The notes beneath the pieces were generated by a model. It saw only the letters and a program-made list of their open reading frames with translations. It searched no databases and was not told the origin of the DNA. A stretch of DNA of 64,000 bases from JABDGR01 sp964561455 (GTDB lineage: Bacteria; Verrucomicrobiota; Verrucomicrobiia; Opitutales; JABDGR01). Shown here in pieces: positions 55,844 to 64,000 of the stretch (positions within the stretch are counted from its first letter, which is position 1; each line of letters begins with the position of its first letter). Position numbers and translations under genes: made by a program. The stretch covers positions 1 to 64,000 of the forward strand of contig CAZLPS010000006.1 in NCBI GenBank assembly GCA_964561455.1, read 5' to 3'.

Positions 55844-56212
55844 CTAATCCCGCCAGGTCTTCGACACCACGCCATTGTCAAATTGCACGTAGGCAGTGTG
55901 CTTGACTTCCGTGTTCGAGGCCGTGCCGACCAGCAAAGGCAAATCGCCACTGGTGATATGCTTTTCGACATACGACCACTCCCAAATCTCCGTGCTGCCG
56001 CCCGCCGGCTTCTTCACGCTCGGCTCACCCAGCAACGCCAAGACATATTCCTTCGATTGCGACGGCCCAATTTGCGCCAGCGTTTGCGGGGCGATATACG
56101 CACCCGTGGTGTCGGTGTGCGACTGCATGCCGACGGAACAACCGGCCGCGCCAATAATGAGAATCATCAGGCCCGCGAGGCCCGGCTTAAGAAAAGAAGA
56201 GGCAATTTTCAT
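55844..56212 (-). CDS. BamE/SmpA-like small lipoprotein
   Basis: 122 residues from ATG 56212. A lipoprotein signal ending IIGAAGC (lipid-modified Cys near residue 22) leads into a SmpA/OmlA/BamE-like domain: IAPQTLAQIGPSQSKEYVLALLGEPSVKKP and EIWEWSYVEKH, then TAYVQFDNGVVSKTW. This fold occurs in BamE and in many unrelated small lipoproteins, so assembly-complex membership is not certain. A frame extension of 20 codons upstream lacks signal logic. Confidence 0.82.
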   Translation of the reverse strand: MKIASSFLKPGLAGLMILIIGAAGCSVGMQSHTDTTGAYIAPQTLAQIGPSQSKEYVLALLGEPSVKKPAGGSTEIWEWSYVEKHITSGDLPLLVGTASNTEVKHTAYVQFDNGVVSKTWRD

Positions 56213-56596
56213 GGGTTTTGGGGATAAATGAAGAATCACAAACATTAACGCATTACCCTTGCGCTTGTTCAACCCTTGATTTTTGACGAATCATCCCGGC
56301 CAAATCGGCCCGGGGCACAGCCGGTGAGTCCGGCGCATTTCAGCACTCCAAGACATCCACCGGAAAACTTCAAATAACGGAGTGGCCTCGTTTTCATAAC
56401 CAGGAGGCGGTTGCCTTGTTCTCCATTAAACTTTTGCCGCAGCTATCCGACAATCTTATTTATGGACCATTAGGCCGGAATAGGCGCTCCCGGTGAAACT
56501 GTCACGAATGTTACATTTGCCACGAACAGGTTAATTTCACTTGCCGAAAATTCCCCCCGGAGGCTTACTAAACCTCCGCCCCGAAGCCGTCCTTCC
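56213..56596. other. Divergent intergenic region
   Basis: About 384 bases between the lipoprotein and CHAD genes. No gene or tandem repeat. A small hairpin CGGAGG/CCTCCG (56558-56578) lies 18 bases upstream of the CHAD ATG. No clear promoter boxes were recognised. Confidence 0.35.
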
Positions 56597-57664
56597 ATGC
56601 CTGCTGCGAATTCCCGCCCCAAACCCGACCCGGCCATAAAGCCCGTGGAGGAGTCCTTCGACGCCCTCCGCCGGCGGGAAAGCGTGCGCAACGGCCTCGT
56701 GCGCCTGGGCCGGCGGCACGCCCACACCGCCCTCCACCACATTGAGCATCCCAAAAAGGCCGACCGGACCGAGGACATCCACCAAGTCCGGGTCCACATC
56801 AAGCGCCTCCGTGCCCTTTTGCGCATGCTCAAGCATGTCACCGATGTCGAAGTCGTGAAGCGCGAAAACGCCCGCCTGCGCGATGCCGCCAAATCCCTCT
56901 CCGGTTTCCGGGATGCCTTCGTCGCCAGCGAAACTCTCAAGAGCATTTTTGCCGATACCGCCCCGCGCCAAATGAAGGACGCCGCCCGCCTCCTCGGCGT
57001 CAAGCACCGCCCCTCCAAAAGCAAGGCCGACCTCGACCTCGCGCTCAAGGATGCCGCCCGCTCCCTCCGCAACTTCGCGGACGAATTTCGCCATTTGCCC
57101 TTTTCCACCCGCGGCTGGTCTGCCCTCGCCCCCGGGTTGGAGGACTCCTATCGCCGCGCCCGCCGCGAATTCGAACGCTGTGAAAAACGCGGGGCCGGGC
57201 ACTTGGGCGACTGTTTCCACAATTGGCGCAAACGCGTCAAAGACCTCGGTTACCAGCTCGAACTCCTCGAAAACCTCCCCGCCGGCGAGATTCATCCGCT
57301 GCGTAAAAGCATCCGCCGCCTTGGGACGCTCCTCGGCGACGATCACGACTACGTGGTCTTCGCCGACCAAGTCCGCCAGCGCGAAAACCACTACCTCGGC
57401 CTCGCCAATTTCCGCCCCGTCCGTAAACGCCTCAAGCGCCGACTAAAAGACCTGCGGGCGAAAGAATTCGCCGTCGCCCGCCATTTCTTCGCCGACAAAC
57501 CCCGCCTCTGGATCGCCCGCCTGGCCACCTGGTGGAAAGTCTGGAAAAATCCCGACACTGGCGCGGTCGTCCTTACCATCGAAGGAATCGAATCTCCGCT
57601 GGTTGCGCCCCGCTCCCTCGGGGCACCGCCGCCGGCATCCTCAATTAACTCTATGGCACCTTGA
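56597..57664 (+). CDS. CHAD-domain protein
   Basis: 355 residues from ATG 56597, with a CHAD (conserved histidine alpha-helical) fold. Conserved His/Arg positions appear in VRLGRRHAHTALHHIEHP near 36, EDIHQVRVHIKRLRALLRMLKHV near 59, FHNWRKRVKDLGYQLELLENL near 210 and LRKSIRRLGTLLGDDHDYVVF near 234. CHAD domains bind inorganic polyphosphate and are often located on polyphosphate granules. No TTM phosphohydrolase domain is fused. It converges with an NHL-repeat gene; the two stops overlap by 14 bases. Confidence 0.92.
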   Translation: MPAANSRPKPDPAIKPVEESFDALRRRESVRNGLVRLGRRHAHTALHHIEHPKKADRTEDIHQVRVHIKRLRALLRMLKHVTDVEVVKRENARLRDAAKSLSGFRDAFVASETLKSIFADTAPRQMKDAARLLGVKHRPSKSKADLDLALKDAARSLRNFADEFRHLPFSTRGWSALAPGLEDSYRRARREFERCEKRGAGHLGDCFHNWRKRVKDLGYQLELLENLPAGEIHPLRKSIRRLGTLLGDDHDYVVFADQVRQRENHYLGLANFRPVRKRLKRRLKDLRAKEFAVARHFFADKPRLWIARLATWWKVWKNPDTGAVVLTIEGIESPLVAPRSLGAPPPASSINSMAP

Positions 57665-58802
57665 CGGGGGTAGCAGCCGCCGTGGGTGTTTTCATCACCG
57701 TCGTCACCACGCCATCCGGCGTGATTTTGCGAATGGCGGCGTTTTCCGAATCGGCAACAAAAAGGTTCCCGTCCTTGTCCACGGCAATTCCCCTCGGCAT
57801 ATTGAAGCGTGCGATGGCACCCTTGCCGTCCACGTATCCGGACAAACCGGCCGCGCCCGCAAAAGTTGTGACCACCCCTTGCGGTGTAATCTTGCGGATG
57901 GTGTGATTGTCCGTGTCCGCAACATAGACATTGCCCCGGGCATCCACCACCAAATCGCGCGGTGCGGCGAAATAGGCCGAGGTCCCGACGCCATCCAAGT
58001 CGCCGGCCTCATAGTTGGGATTGCCCGCCAGCGTGGTCACCGAGCCATCCGGCGCAATCTTTCGAATGGTGTGGTAGCTTTCGTCCGCCACATAAACAAT
58101 CCCGGCTTCATCCACCGCCACCCCCCTCGGCTTGCCAAAACGAACTTCCGCGCCCTTGCCGTCAATTGAACCGGGTACACCCGGCTTGCCCGCCAAAGTA
58201 GTCACCGTGCCGTCAGGCGTGACCTTGCGGACCACGCAACTGTAATTGTCCGCGACATAGAGATTCCCCACCGAGTCTACGGCGATGCTGGTGGGAATGT
58301 CAAATCGCGCCAAATCACCTTTGCCATCCACCCCAATTTTTTGTTCATGCGTAACTCGGCCCGCGAGCGTGACCACAGTTCCATCCGGCGAAATCTTGCG
58401 CACCACGCTATTGGCGGTGTCGGCCAAGTAAACGTTTTTGGCCTTGTCCACGGTCAAACTGTCGGGCCGGAGAAATTTGTCGCCCGGGCCGGCGCCGTCG
58501 GCCAGCACGCTGATTTGACCCTGCGGCGTCACTTTGTAAACAACGGCGTTGACGTAATCCACCACGTAGACGAATCCATCGCCGTCCACGGCCACGCCCC
58601 GCGGATGCACCAATGGCGGAACGGGCTTCGGCGCGGGGGTCGAAGTAGCTCCCTGGGTGGCGCTGGCCGCCGACGGCGCCGCAACCGGAGAAACCGGCGG
58701 GTGAATGGCCGGACTCTCCGCCGCGTTTACATTCATAACCAACAACCCAAGTGAAACAAGGGCTGAGGCCAAAGTTCGCTTTATAATTTGGTTGGAGTTC
58801 AT
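57651..58802 (-). CDS. Secreted NHL-repeat protein (paralogue 1)
   Basis: 383 residues from ATG 58802 with a signal peptide (LASALVSLGLLVMNVNAAE) and a Pro/Ala/Thr-rich linker (about 29-60). Then six NHL-type blades of the pattern PRGIAVDxxGNLFVADxxNxxIRKITPDGVVTT (for example GNLYVADNYSCVVRKVTPDG near 180, GNVYVADTDNHTIRKITPQG near 295), forming a beta-propeller. NHL propellers bind proteins or act as peptidyl-alpha-hydroxyglycine lyases; no active-site signature is recognised. It is the last gene of a tandem of four paralogues; its start overlaps the previous stop by four bases (ATGA). Confidence 0.9.
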   Translation of the reverse strand: MNSNQIIKRTLASALVSLGLLVMNVNAAESPAIHPPVSPVAAPSAASATQGATSTPAPKPVPPLVHPRGVAVDGDGFVYVVDYVNAVVYKVTPQGQISVLADGAGPGDKFLRPDSLTVDKAKNVYLADTANSVVRKISPDGTVVTLAGRVTHEQKIGVDGKGDLARFDIPTSIAVDSVGNLYVADNYSCVVRKVTPDGTVTTLAGKPGVPGSIDGKGAEVRFGKPRGVAVDEAGIVYVADESYHTIRKIAPDGSVTTLAGNPNYEAGDLDGVGTSAYFAAPRDLVVDARGNVYVADTDNHTIRKITPQGVVTTFAGAAGLSGYVDGKGAIARFNMPRGIAVDKDGNLFVADSENAAIRKITPDGVVTTVMKTPTAAATPVKVP

Positions 58803-59965
58803 TTAGTTGGAGTCTTGCCAATCGTCGTCACCACGCCTTCCGGCGTAATTTTGCGAATCCGTCCGTTGCCCATGTCCGCCACAAAAATATTCCCGTCCTT
58901 GTCCACCACGATGCCGCGCGGGCCATTGAAACGCGCCGCATCACCTTTGCCGTCGGCACTACCGGCGACGCCCGTCTTGCCCGCGATCGTCGTCACCACC
59001 CCGCCCGGAGTAATCTTGCGGATGGTGTGCCCGTTCGTGTCCGCCACGTAAATATTGCCTTTGGCATCCAGCGTCAGGCCGCGCGGAGAAACAAAAGTGG
59101 CGCCTATCCCCGTCCCATCCCGGCCCGGCGCGCCCTCCGGCAAGTTGGGATTGCCCGCCAGCGTGGTCACGGATCCATCGGCGGCGACCTTGCGAATGGT
59201 GTTGTATTCCTCGTCGGCCACGTAAAGCACCCCGGCCGGGTCCACCGCCACCGCCCGTGGCAGCCCAAACCTCACTTCGGCCGCCTTGCCATCCACCGCC
59301 CCGTCAACGCCCGGCTTTCCGGCCACGGTGCTCACCTCGCCCTTGGACGAAATCTTGCTGACAACATTGTTAACCGGGTCGGCAACAAAAATATTGCCCG
59401 CCGCGTCCACCGCCAAGCCCGAGGGAAAATCCAGTGGCGCCGGCAGCAAAGTCACGGAGCCGTTGGCGGTAATCAAATTTATCCTGCGCTGGTCATCCAA
59501 TATGTTCGTCACCATCCCGGTCGGCGAAATTTTGCGTACCGCGCTGTTTTCCGCATCGGCAACAATCAAATTCCCTTCCTTGTCCACCACCACATTGGTG
59601 GGGAAATTAAAAGTCGCGCGGGAACTCGGGCCGTTCGCCGATCCCACCATGCCCGGCAAACCCGCAATGACGGAAAGCGCGCCTTGCGGCGTCATCTTGA
59701 ATACCATCATTCGGTCAATGTCCGTAATCAAAAAATTGCCGTCCTTGTCCAATGCCAAGCCACACGGGCTCACCAACGTCGCGAGCCCGGTCATCCAATT
59801 CGCCGCCGCCGGAGAAGGCAAACCTCCGGCTGCGGGCACACCCCTGGATGCCCAATCCGAAATCACGGAACTCGGTGGCGCCGGCACTGACGACCCCGGC
59901 GCGTCCGCCGCGCATGCCGCACCCGGGGCCCATAACACCAGCCCGATGGTGCAAATAATCCTCAT
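58799..59965 (-). CDS. Secreted NHL-repeat protein (paralogue 2)
   Basis: 388 residues, ATG 59965. Signal peptide (IGLVLWAPGAACAAD) with linker, then NHL blades such as GNLIVADAENSAVRKISPTG near 132, GNIFVADPVNNVVSKISSKG near 189, VLYVADEEYNTIRKVAADG near 250, GNIYVADTNGHTIRKITPGG near 306, and the closing PRGIVVDKDGNIFVADMGNG near 348. The repeated Asp-Lys/Thr pattern and blade number match the neighbours. Overlaps both neighbours by four bases, so the four are one transcript with coupled translation. Confidence 0.9.
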   Translation of the reverse strand: MRIICTIGLVLWAPGAACAADAPGSSVPAPPSSVISDWASRGVPAAGGLPSPAAANWMTGLATLVSPCGLALDKDGNFLITDIDRMMVFKMTPQGALSVIAGLPGMVGSANGPSSRATFNFPTNVVVDKEGNLIVADAENSAVRKISPTGMVTNILDDQRRINLITANGSVTLLPAPLDFPSGLAVDAAGNIFVADPVNNVVSKISSKGEVSTVAGKPGVDGAVDGKAAEVRFGLPRAVAVDPAGVLYVADEEYNTIRKVAADGSVTTLAGNPNLPEGAPGRDGTGIGATFVSPRGLTLDAKGNIYVADTNGHTIRKITPGGVVTTIAGKTGVAGSADGKGDAARFNGPRGIVVDKDGNIFVADMGNGRIRKITPEGVVTTIGKTPTK

Positions 59966-61080
59966 GGCTTGGTTGCCGGGTTTGTGGCCAATGACGGTTT
60001 CAGCGTGGTCACGACTCCGTCAGGCGTGATTTTGCGAATTAAAGCATTGTCCGTATCCGCCACGAAAATATTCCCGTCCTTGTCCACCGCCAATCCCCGT
60101 GGGCCATTAAACCGCGCCGCGTCGCCTTTCCCGTCCGCATTTCCACTTACCCCGGCCTTGCCCGCGAGGGTGGAGACATCGCCCGCCGGCGAGACTTTTC
60201 GAATGGTTTGATTGAGGGTATCGGCGACGTAGATATTGCCTTTGGCGTCCACCGCCAATCCGCGCGGCGTGGTGAAAGTTGCGGTGGTCGAAACACCATC
60301 GCGGTTGCCTTCCGGCACCGCCGGATTGCCGGCCAGCGTCGTCACAAATCCATCCAGTGCAATCTTGCGGAGCGTGTTGAATTCTTCGTCAATCACGTAA
60401 ACCACGCCTGCGCCATCCACTGCCACCGCCCGCGGCTTGCCGAACAGAACCTCCCCGCGCTTGCCGTCCACTGCTCCGCCCACGCCGACTTTGCCCGCAA
60501 TTATCGTGACCGTCCCGTCGGGCGCAATCTTGCTGACCGTGTTGTCATAATTGCTCGCGAGATAAATATTTTTTGCGGCGTCCATCGCGATGCTCGTCGG
60601 GAAATCCAAGCCGGCAACCCGAACTCCCGCGGCCCCCGGCGCAAAGGTGGTGACCAGCCCCGCTGGAGAAATCTTGCGCACGGCATGGTTGCCGCCATCG
60701 GCGACGTAAACATTGCCGTCCTTGTCCAGCGCCAGACCCAGCGGCCAGCTGAAAGTCGCACCTTGCCCGGGACCGTTGGTCGCACCCGAGCGCCCGAGAG
60801 TCCCGGCCAAAACTTCCAGGCGGCCCTGCGGGTTCATTTTATAAATCAAAACATTGATCGAATCGACGATGTAAATGGTGCCATCCTTGTCCACGACCAA
60901 AGCACACGGGTTTTTAAGCGGAGGGACGGCCGCCGGAGCCGAAGCGGTACTCTGCAAAGAGGGCCGCGGTGCCGACGAATTCCCCGCCGCTCCCGGAGGG
61001 GCAACCGCCGATGGCGCATCCGCCGCCCCGGCCAAAACCGGCGCAAGCGCAAACATCCAGAAAAAATGCTTTGATTTCAT
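59962..61080 (-). CDS. Secreted NHL-repeat protein (paralogue 3)
   Basis: 372 residues, ATG 61080, signal peptide (FFWMFALAPVLAGAAD). NHL blades: GTIYIVDSINVLIYKMNPQG near 68, GNVYVADGGNHAVRKISPAG near 119, NIYLASNYDNTVSKIAPDG near 172, VVYVIDEEFNTLRKIALDG near 229, GNIYVADTLNQTIRKVSPAG near 285, GNIFVADTDNALIRKITPDG near 338. The blade positions are collinear with paralogues 1 and 2. The final blade and the C-terminus (TTLKPSLATNPATKP) are close to paralogue 1. Confidence 0.9.
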   Translation of the reverse strand: MKSKHFFWMFALAPVLAGAADAPSAVAPPGAAGNSSAPRPSLQSTASAPAAVPPLKNPCALVVDKDGTIYIVDSINVLIYKMNPQGRLEVLAGTLGRSGATNGPGQGATFSWPLGLALDKDGNVYVADGGNHAVRKISPAGLVTTFAPGAAGVRVAGLDFPTSIAMDAAKNIYLASNYDNTVSKIAPDGTVTIIAGKVGVGGAVDGKRGEVLFGKPRAVAVDGAGVVYVIDEEFNTLRKIALDGFVTTLAGNPAVPEGNRDGVSTTATFTTPRGLAVDAKGNIYVADTLNQTIRKVSPAGDVSTLAGKAGVSGNADGKGDAARFNGPRGLAVDKDGNIFVADTDNALIRKITPDGVVTTLKPSLATNPATKP

Positions 61081-61104
61081 GGCAACGGTGGATAATGCCT
61101 CAAC

Positions 61105-62277
61105 TTACTTCAGTGGCGTTCCCATCACCGTGGAAACCACTCCCTCCGGCGTGATCTTGCGTACCACCCCATTGTCCGCGTCGGCCACATAAATATTCCC
61201 CGCCTTGTCCACCGCCATTCCCCGCGGCCCGCTGAACCGCGCATCTGCACCTTTTCCATCCGTGGCTCCGGTTTCACCGGCCTTGCCGGCCAGCGTCGTC
61301 ACTATTCCGTTCGGCGCAATTTTCCGAATAATGCCTTCGTCCGTGCACGCCACATAGACATTCCCCTTCGCATCCACCGCCAGCCCGCGCGGGGCCGCAA
61401 TGATCGCTTCCGCGCCCATGCCATCCTTGCTCCCGGTCGTCGCGCTCGCATTTCCCGCCAACGTCGTCACCATGCCCGCTGGCGTGATTTTGCGCACCGT
61501 GCCAAAATCCTCATCCGCGACATAGACGATCCCGGCCGAGTCCACCCCAATCCCTCGTGGTCCTCCAAAACGCGCATCCGTCCCCTTGCCGTCCACCGAA
61601 GCCCCGTCGGCGGAAGGTTGCCCGGCCAGCGTCGTCACCACGCCCGCTGGCGAAATTTTGCGTACGGCATGGCCGTGGGTGTCACCCACGTAAACATTTC
61701 CATCCTGATCCGCCGCCACACAGGTGGCCCCATTAAAGACCGCCGCCGCATCCACCTTCGCATCTGCACTGGGGGACGCCGGTTTGCCGGTAATTCCGAC
61801 AACGTCGCCCGTGGCCGGAACTTTCCAAACCGTGCCCCCATCGGCGTCGGCCACATAAATAATTCCATTCTTATCCACCACCACCCCCGTTGGCGTGGCC
61901 ATTTCCACCTTGCGCCCCGGCCCGCCGGGCTTGACTTCTGCGCCAACCACCAGCGACACCTGGCCCTGAGGCGTAACCTTGTAAACTGCCGAATCTGAAT
62001 AATCGGCCACGTAAATATTTCCCTTGTCATCCACCGTCACTCCCCGCGGATTCGAAAAATGCAGATCAACCATGGCGCCGGCTGCGGGCGCACTGGCCGC
62101 GGGCGTTCCCGCCGCCAATGCCGTCCCCGCCGGTGCCGTAGTCACCGGCCCAACCGCTGTTGCTGCGCTGTTCGCCGGCGCCGGGGGCGGAGGCGCGGGC
62201 AGCGGGGACTGCGCCGCACACGCAGAACAAAAAACAAAACTCAGCAAAAACAACTTCCAAGAGGACAAGCGTTTCAT
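61105..62277 (-). CDS. Secreted NHL-repeat protein (paralogue 4)
   Basis: 390 residues, ATG 62277; signal peptide (LFLLSFVFCSACAAQ, possibly a lipobox) and a long Ala/Pro linker (to about 70). NHL blades: GNIYVADYSDSAVYKVTPQG near 83, IIYVADADGGTVWKVPATG near 140, GNVYVGDTHGHAVRKISPAG near 196, IVYVADEDFGTVRKITPAG near 253, GNVYVACTDEGIIRKIAPNG near 309, GNIYVADADNGVVRKITPEG near 365. First of the four paralogues; 24 bases from paralogue 3 and 99 bases after the secreted unknown gene at 62377. Confidence 0.9.
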   Translation of the reverse strand: MKRLSSWKLFLLSFVFCSACAAQSPLPAPPPPAPANSAATAVGPVTTAPAGTALAAGTPAASAPAAGAMVDLHFSNPRGVTVDDKGNIYVADYSDSAVYKVTPQGQVSLVVGAEVKPGGPGRKVEMATPTGVVVDKNGIIYVADADGGTVWKVPATGDVVGITGKPASPSADAKVDAAAVFNGATCVAADQDGNVYVGDTHGHAVRKISPAGVVTTLAGQPSADGASVDGKGTDARFGGPRGIGVDSAGIVYVADEDFGTVRKITPAGMVTTLAGNASATTGSKDGMGAEAIIAAPRGLAVDAKGNVYVACTDEGIIRKIAPNGIVTTLAGKAGETGATDGKGADARFSGPRGMAVDKAGNIYVADADNGVVRKITPEGVVSTVMGTPLK

Positions 62278-62376
62278 GGGGTGGAACCAATAAAAGCAGC
62301 TTCCTTAATTTCCGCAAGCCAGCAACGTATGGGCTTATCGGGCAAATTCGGCCCGCATTCACCCGGATGCGGATAT

Positions 62377-63966
62377 TTACCGGCCTTGGAAACCGCTTCT
62401 TCCTGTCGGCGTCAAGCTCGCGCCCCGCCCGCCCGGCATGGTCCGGAGCATTTGTTGCACTTCGGCCAGTATCTTCTGGTGCAATTCTTCGCCGGTTACT
62501 TGGAGTTCAGCCTGCTTCAAAGCCGCCTGATAGCTGTCCGGATTCCCCTTTTGCAGGGCTTGCAGGCGGGCCACAGCCTCAGCTGTCGGCGAGTAATTCC
62601 CCGGCTGCTGCAGCACCCGCTGGTACGCGAGAATGGCCTCAACCAGATTGCCGCCGGCCTCCAAGTTTTGCCCCGCCACGAAATCACCGCAGTTCGCAAT
62701 GTCGGTCGCCAGCCAGTCGGGCGGCCCGCTGCTCGCCGCCGCGGCAAAATTGCCAAAGGCAAACTGGCGATAAGCCTCCAGGGACATTTTCAAGTCCGAC
62801 CACCGGTGATCTCGTTTGGCTTCCGCCGCCATGCGCAGAAGAAAATCCATGGCATTCTCGTCCGCGGCCGGTTTCTCCGCGGCGGGCAGCGCAAGATATT
62901 TGGGCAGGATCATTTTGACGAACACGCCCCGCAACCGCACAATCTCCTTCATCCAATCATGGGGATTGTTGTTGCTGTAACTCGTGGAGCTGCGGATCGC
63001 ATCGTCGTAAAATCCCTGCCCGTACTCCGCATAGGCCTTTTGCAGGGCTTCAATATAGCCGCGGGCGATGCCGGCCTCCTCGCCCACCGAAGGAACACCC
63101 GTCGCCGGGCGCATCTGGCTGGCTGGACCCAATTTGCTCAGTTCGCTGACGGCCGTATCCAAGTCATCCAGGTTTTTTATTCTGATCAGCACTTCGAGCA
63201 CCAGTTGCGGGCTGACGCCGGCATCCGGCACCGCGGGAGTTTGCTCGACGGCCCGCGAAGCGCCTGCCGTCGGCGTTTTGACGGGCGGTGGCTCCCTGGC
63301 CGGAATATGCGCCCGGATTTCATCCTGCGTCATGATCGGGTAGTGGGTATCTTTCGCCAGTTGCTGCATGATGTCACTCGCCGAATTCACATTTCCCGCA
63401 TCTCTTTGCGCCAGGGCGTCCTGCCAGTGGGTCACAAATTGGATGGCTGCCTCAACCTTCGACATCTGCCGTTGGACCAGCGGCGAATTTGAATTCATGC
63501 GCGGGCGGCGCAAGACGCCCAGGCTCTTCAACATCGGATCCAAATCCTTTTCGGTTTTCGCGGCGAGACAAGCCTGGCGGGTGGCAGCGATGATGGCATC
63601 CACATCCACCACGTACTTGTCCGCCGCCGCCTCCATCATCCCGGGCAAATCGCGCTGCAATTGGGCAAGGGTCGCCTTCAAGTCGGACGGAAGATCCGGC
63701 ATCAGGCTGATTTCATTGAGGAACGATTTGATATCTTGCACATTGCCGTCGGCCAGCGCTTGATCCAATACTTGCCCGGAATTGGCGAGGATTCTCATCC
63801 GGCTCACTCCCGGCTCAGTACTTGCCTGATGCGCGTTGGAATAATCCTGCAGCTGCTTCCCAAGAGTGGTCAACAAATCGGGAGCGGGCGCCCCAAGCAA
63901 TCCAACGTTGGAAAAAACTCCAACAATCAAGTACAATAGCACTAATCTGGGGCGAAGATTTTTCAT
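62377..63966 (-). CDS. Secreted protein of unknown function heading the NHL operon
   Basis: 529 residues from ATG 63966. Signal peptide (LVLLYLIVGVFSNVGLLGAP), then a helix-rich body: APDLLTTLGKQLQDYSNAHQ, DIKSFLNEISLMPDLPSDLK, VEAAIQFVTHWQDALAQRD, RIKNLDDLDTAVSELSKLG and ending GASLTPTGRSGFQGR. TPR- or SH3-like motifs are not clear; no enzyme signature. It precedes the NHL quartet on the same strand and is probably in the same transcript, perhaps a partner of the propellers. Upstream sequence to the right edge (63967-64000) shows no recognised promoter. Confidence 0.75.
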   Translation of the reverse strand: MKNLRPRLVLLYLIVGVFSNVGLLGAPAPDLLTTLGKQLQDYSNAHQASTEPGVSRMRILANSGQVLDQALADGNVQDIKSFLNEISLMPDLPSDLKATLAQLQRDLPGMMEAAADKYVVDVDAIIAATRQACLAAKTEKDLDPMLKSLGVLRRPRMNSNSPLVQRQMSKVEAAIQFVTHWQDALAQRDAGNVNSASDIMQQLAKDTHYPIMTQDEIRAHIPAREPPPVKTPTAGASRAVEQTPAVPDAGVSPQLVLEVLIRIKNLDDLDTAVSELSKLGPASQMRPATGVPSVGEEAGIARGYIEALQKAYAEYGQGFYDDAIRSSTSYSNNNPHDWMKEIVRLRGVFVKMILPKYLALPAAEKPAADENAMDFLLRMAAEAKRDHRWSDLKMSLEAYRQFAFGNFAAAASSGPPDWLATDIANCGDFVAGQNLEAGGNLVEAILAYQRVLQQPGNYSPTAEAVARLQALQKGNPDSYQAALKQAELQVTGEELHQKILAEVQQMLRTMPGGRGASLTPTGRSGFQGR

Positions 63967-64000
63967 GGGAAATAATAGCTTGGGAACGTTAGAGTCTACG

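Noticed and set aside
62059..63492. 477-codon plus-strand frame across the NHL operon head
   Set aside because: It crosses two minus-strand genes and their gap; composition is typical of antisense of Gly/Ala-rich proteins.

Overview
The window looks like a chromosomal segment from a GC-rich Gram-negative heterotroph of the Verrucomicrobiota, most likely near Pedosphaera/Limisphaerales. This is inferred from content, not from a marker-gene search. The supporting signs are a PEP-CTERM-tailed autotransporter-type adhesin, GH29/GH28/DUF5060-type glycoside hydrolases, several ECF sigma factors (one fused to a membrane domain), tandem NHL-repeat secreted proteins, poor Shine-Dalgarno usage and short periodic repeats between genes. 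The sequence is draft quality: a 10-N gap with C-rich noise lies at about 54.68-54.79 kb.

Layout. 0-3.2 kb (minus): a truncated membrane protein, an M20 dipeptidase and a membrane protein of unknown function. 3.4-5.6 kb: xseB and dxs. 5.7-7.6 kb: three small genes, one an orphan antitoxin. 7.7-10.3 kb: thiG, a small unknown gene, thiH and thiS (thiazole branch of thiamine synthesis). 10.4-13.8 kb: an ApaG-like protein, a beta-CASP metallo-beta-lactamase nuclease and two secreted unknowns. 14.0-16.8 kb (minus): a UvrA. 17-20.2 kb: glutaredoxin, AI-2E/PerM-type permease, uppS and cdsA. 20.2-21.8 kb (minus): an ECF sigma/anti-sigma pair. 22.1-23.8 kb: a DUF5060/DUF4038-type glycosidase.

23.8-37.5 kb is one urea-utilisation island, entirely on the minus strand. 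A porin and urtABCDE import urea, behind a near-perfect sigma-54 (-24/-12) promoter. A second group, ureD-ureAB-ureC-ureF-ureG-nicT, makes urease, its maturation proteins and a nickel permease. ureE is absent, and UreG carries a 46-residue head with 17 histidines that may replace its nickel-binding role.

37.9-45.3 kb: aldo/keto reductase, cupin, an ECF sigma fused to a membrane domain with a TPR-like partner, a GH28-like pectinolytic protein and a GH29 alpha-L-fucosidase. 45.4-46.8 kb: a two-gene nucleotidyltransferase/RHH module between 37-bp direct repeats. 47-53 kb: PEP-CTERM adhesin, tRNA-Ser(UGA), octamer arrays, a TMTC-like membrane TPR protein, a small unknown and an EEP nuclease. 53-57.7 kb: a secreted unknown, an ECF sigma/anti-sigma pair, a BamE-like lipoprotein and a CHAD protein. 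57.6-64 kb (minus): four tandem paralogous NHL-repeat proteins behind a secreted unknown, apparently one operon.

The most unusual signal is a set of degenerate 7-nt periodic tracts that end exactly at start codons (xseB, thiG, uppS, the ApaG-like gene, the cupin, the EEP nuclease; similar at the M20 dipeptidase and thiS). Heptamer sequences differ from gene to gene and even within one leader, yet the 7-nt register is kept up to the start codon, and the last heptad is usually C-rich. I do not recognise this as a described element.
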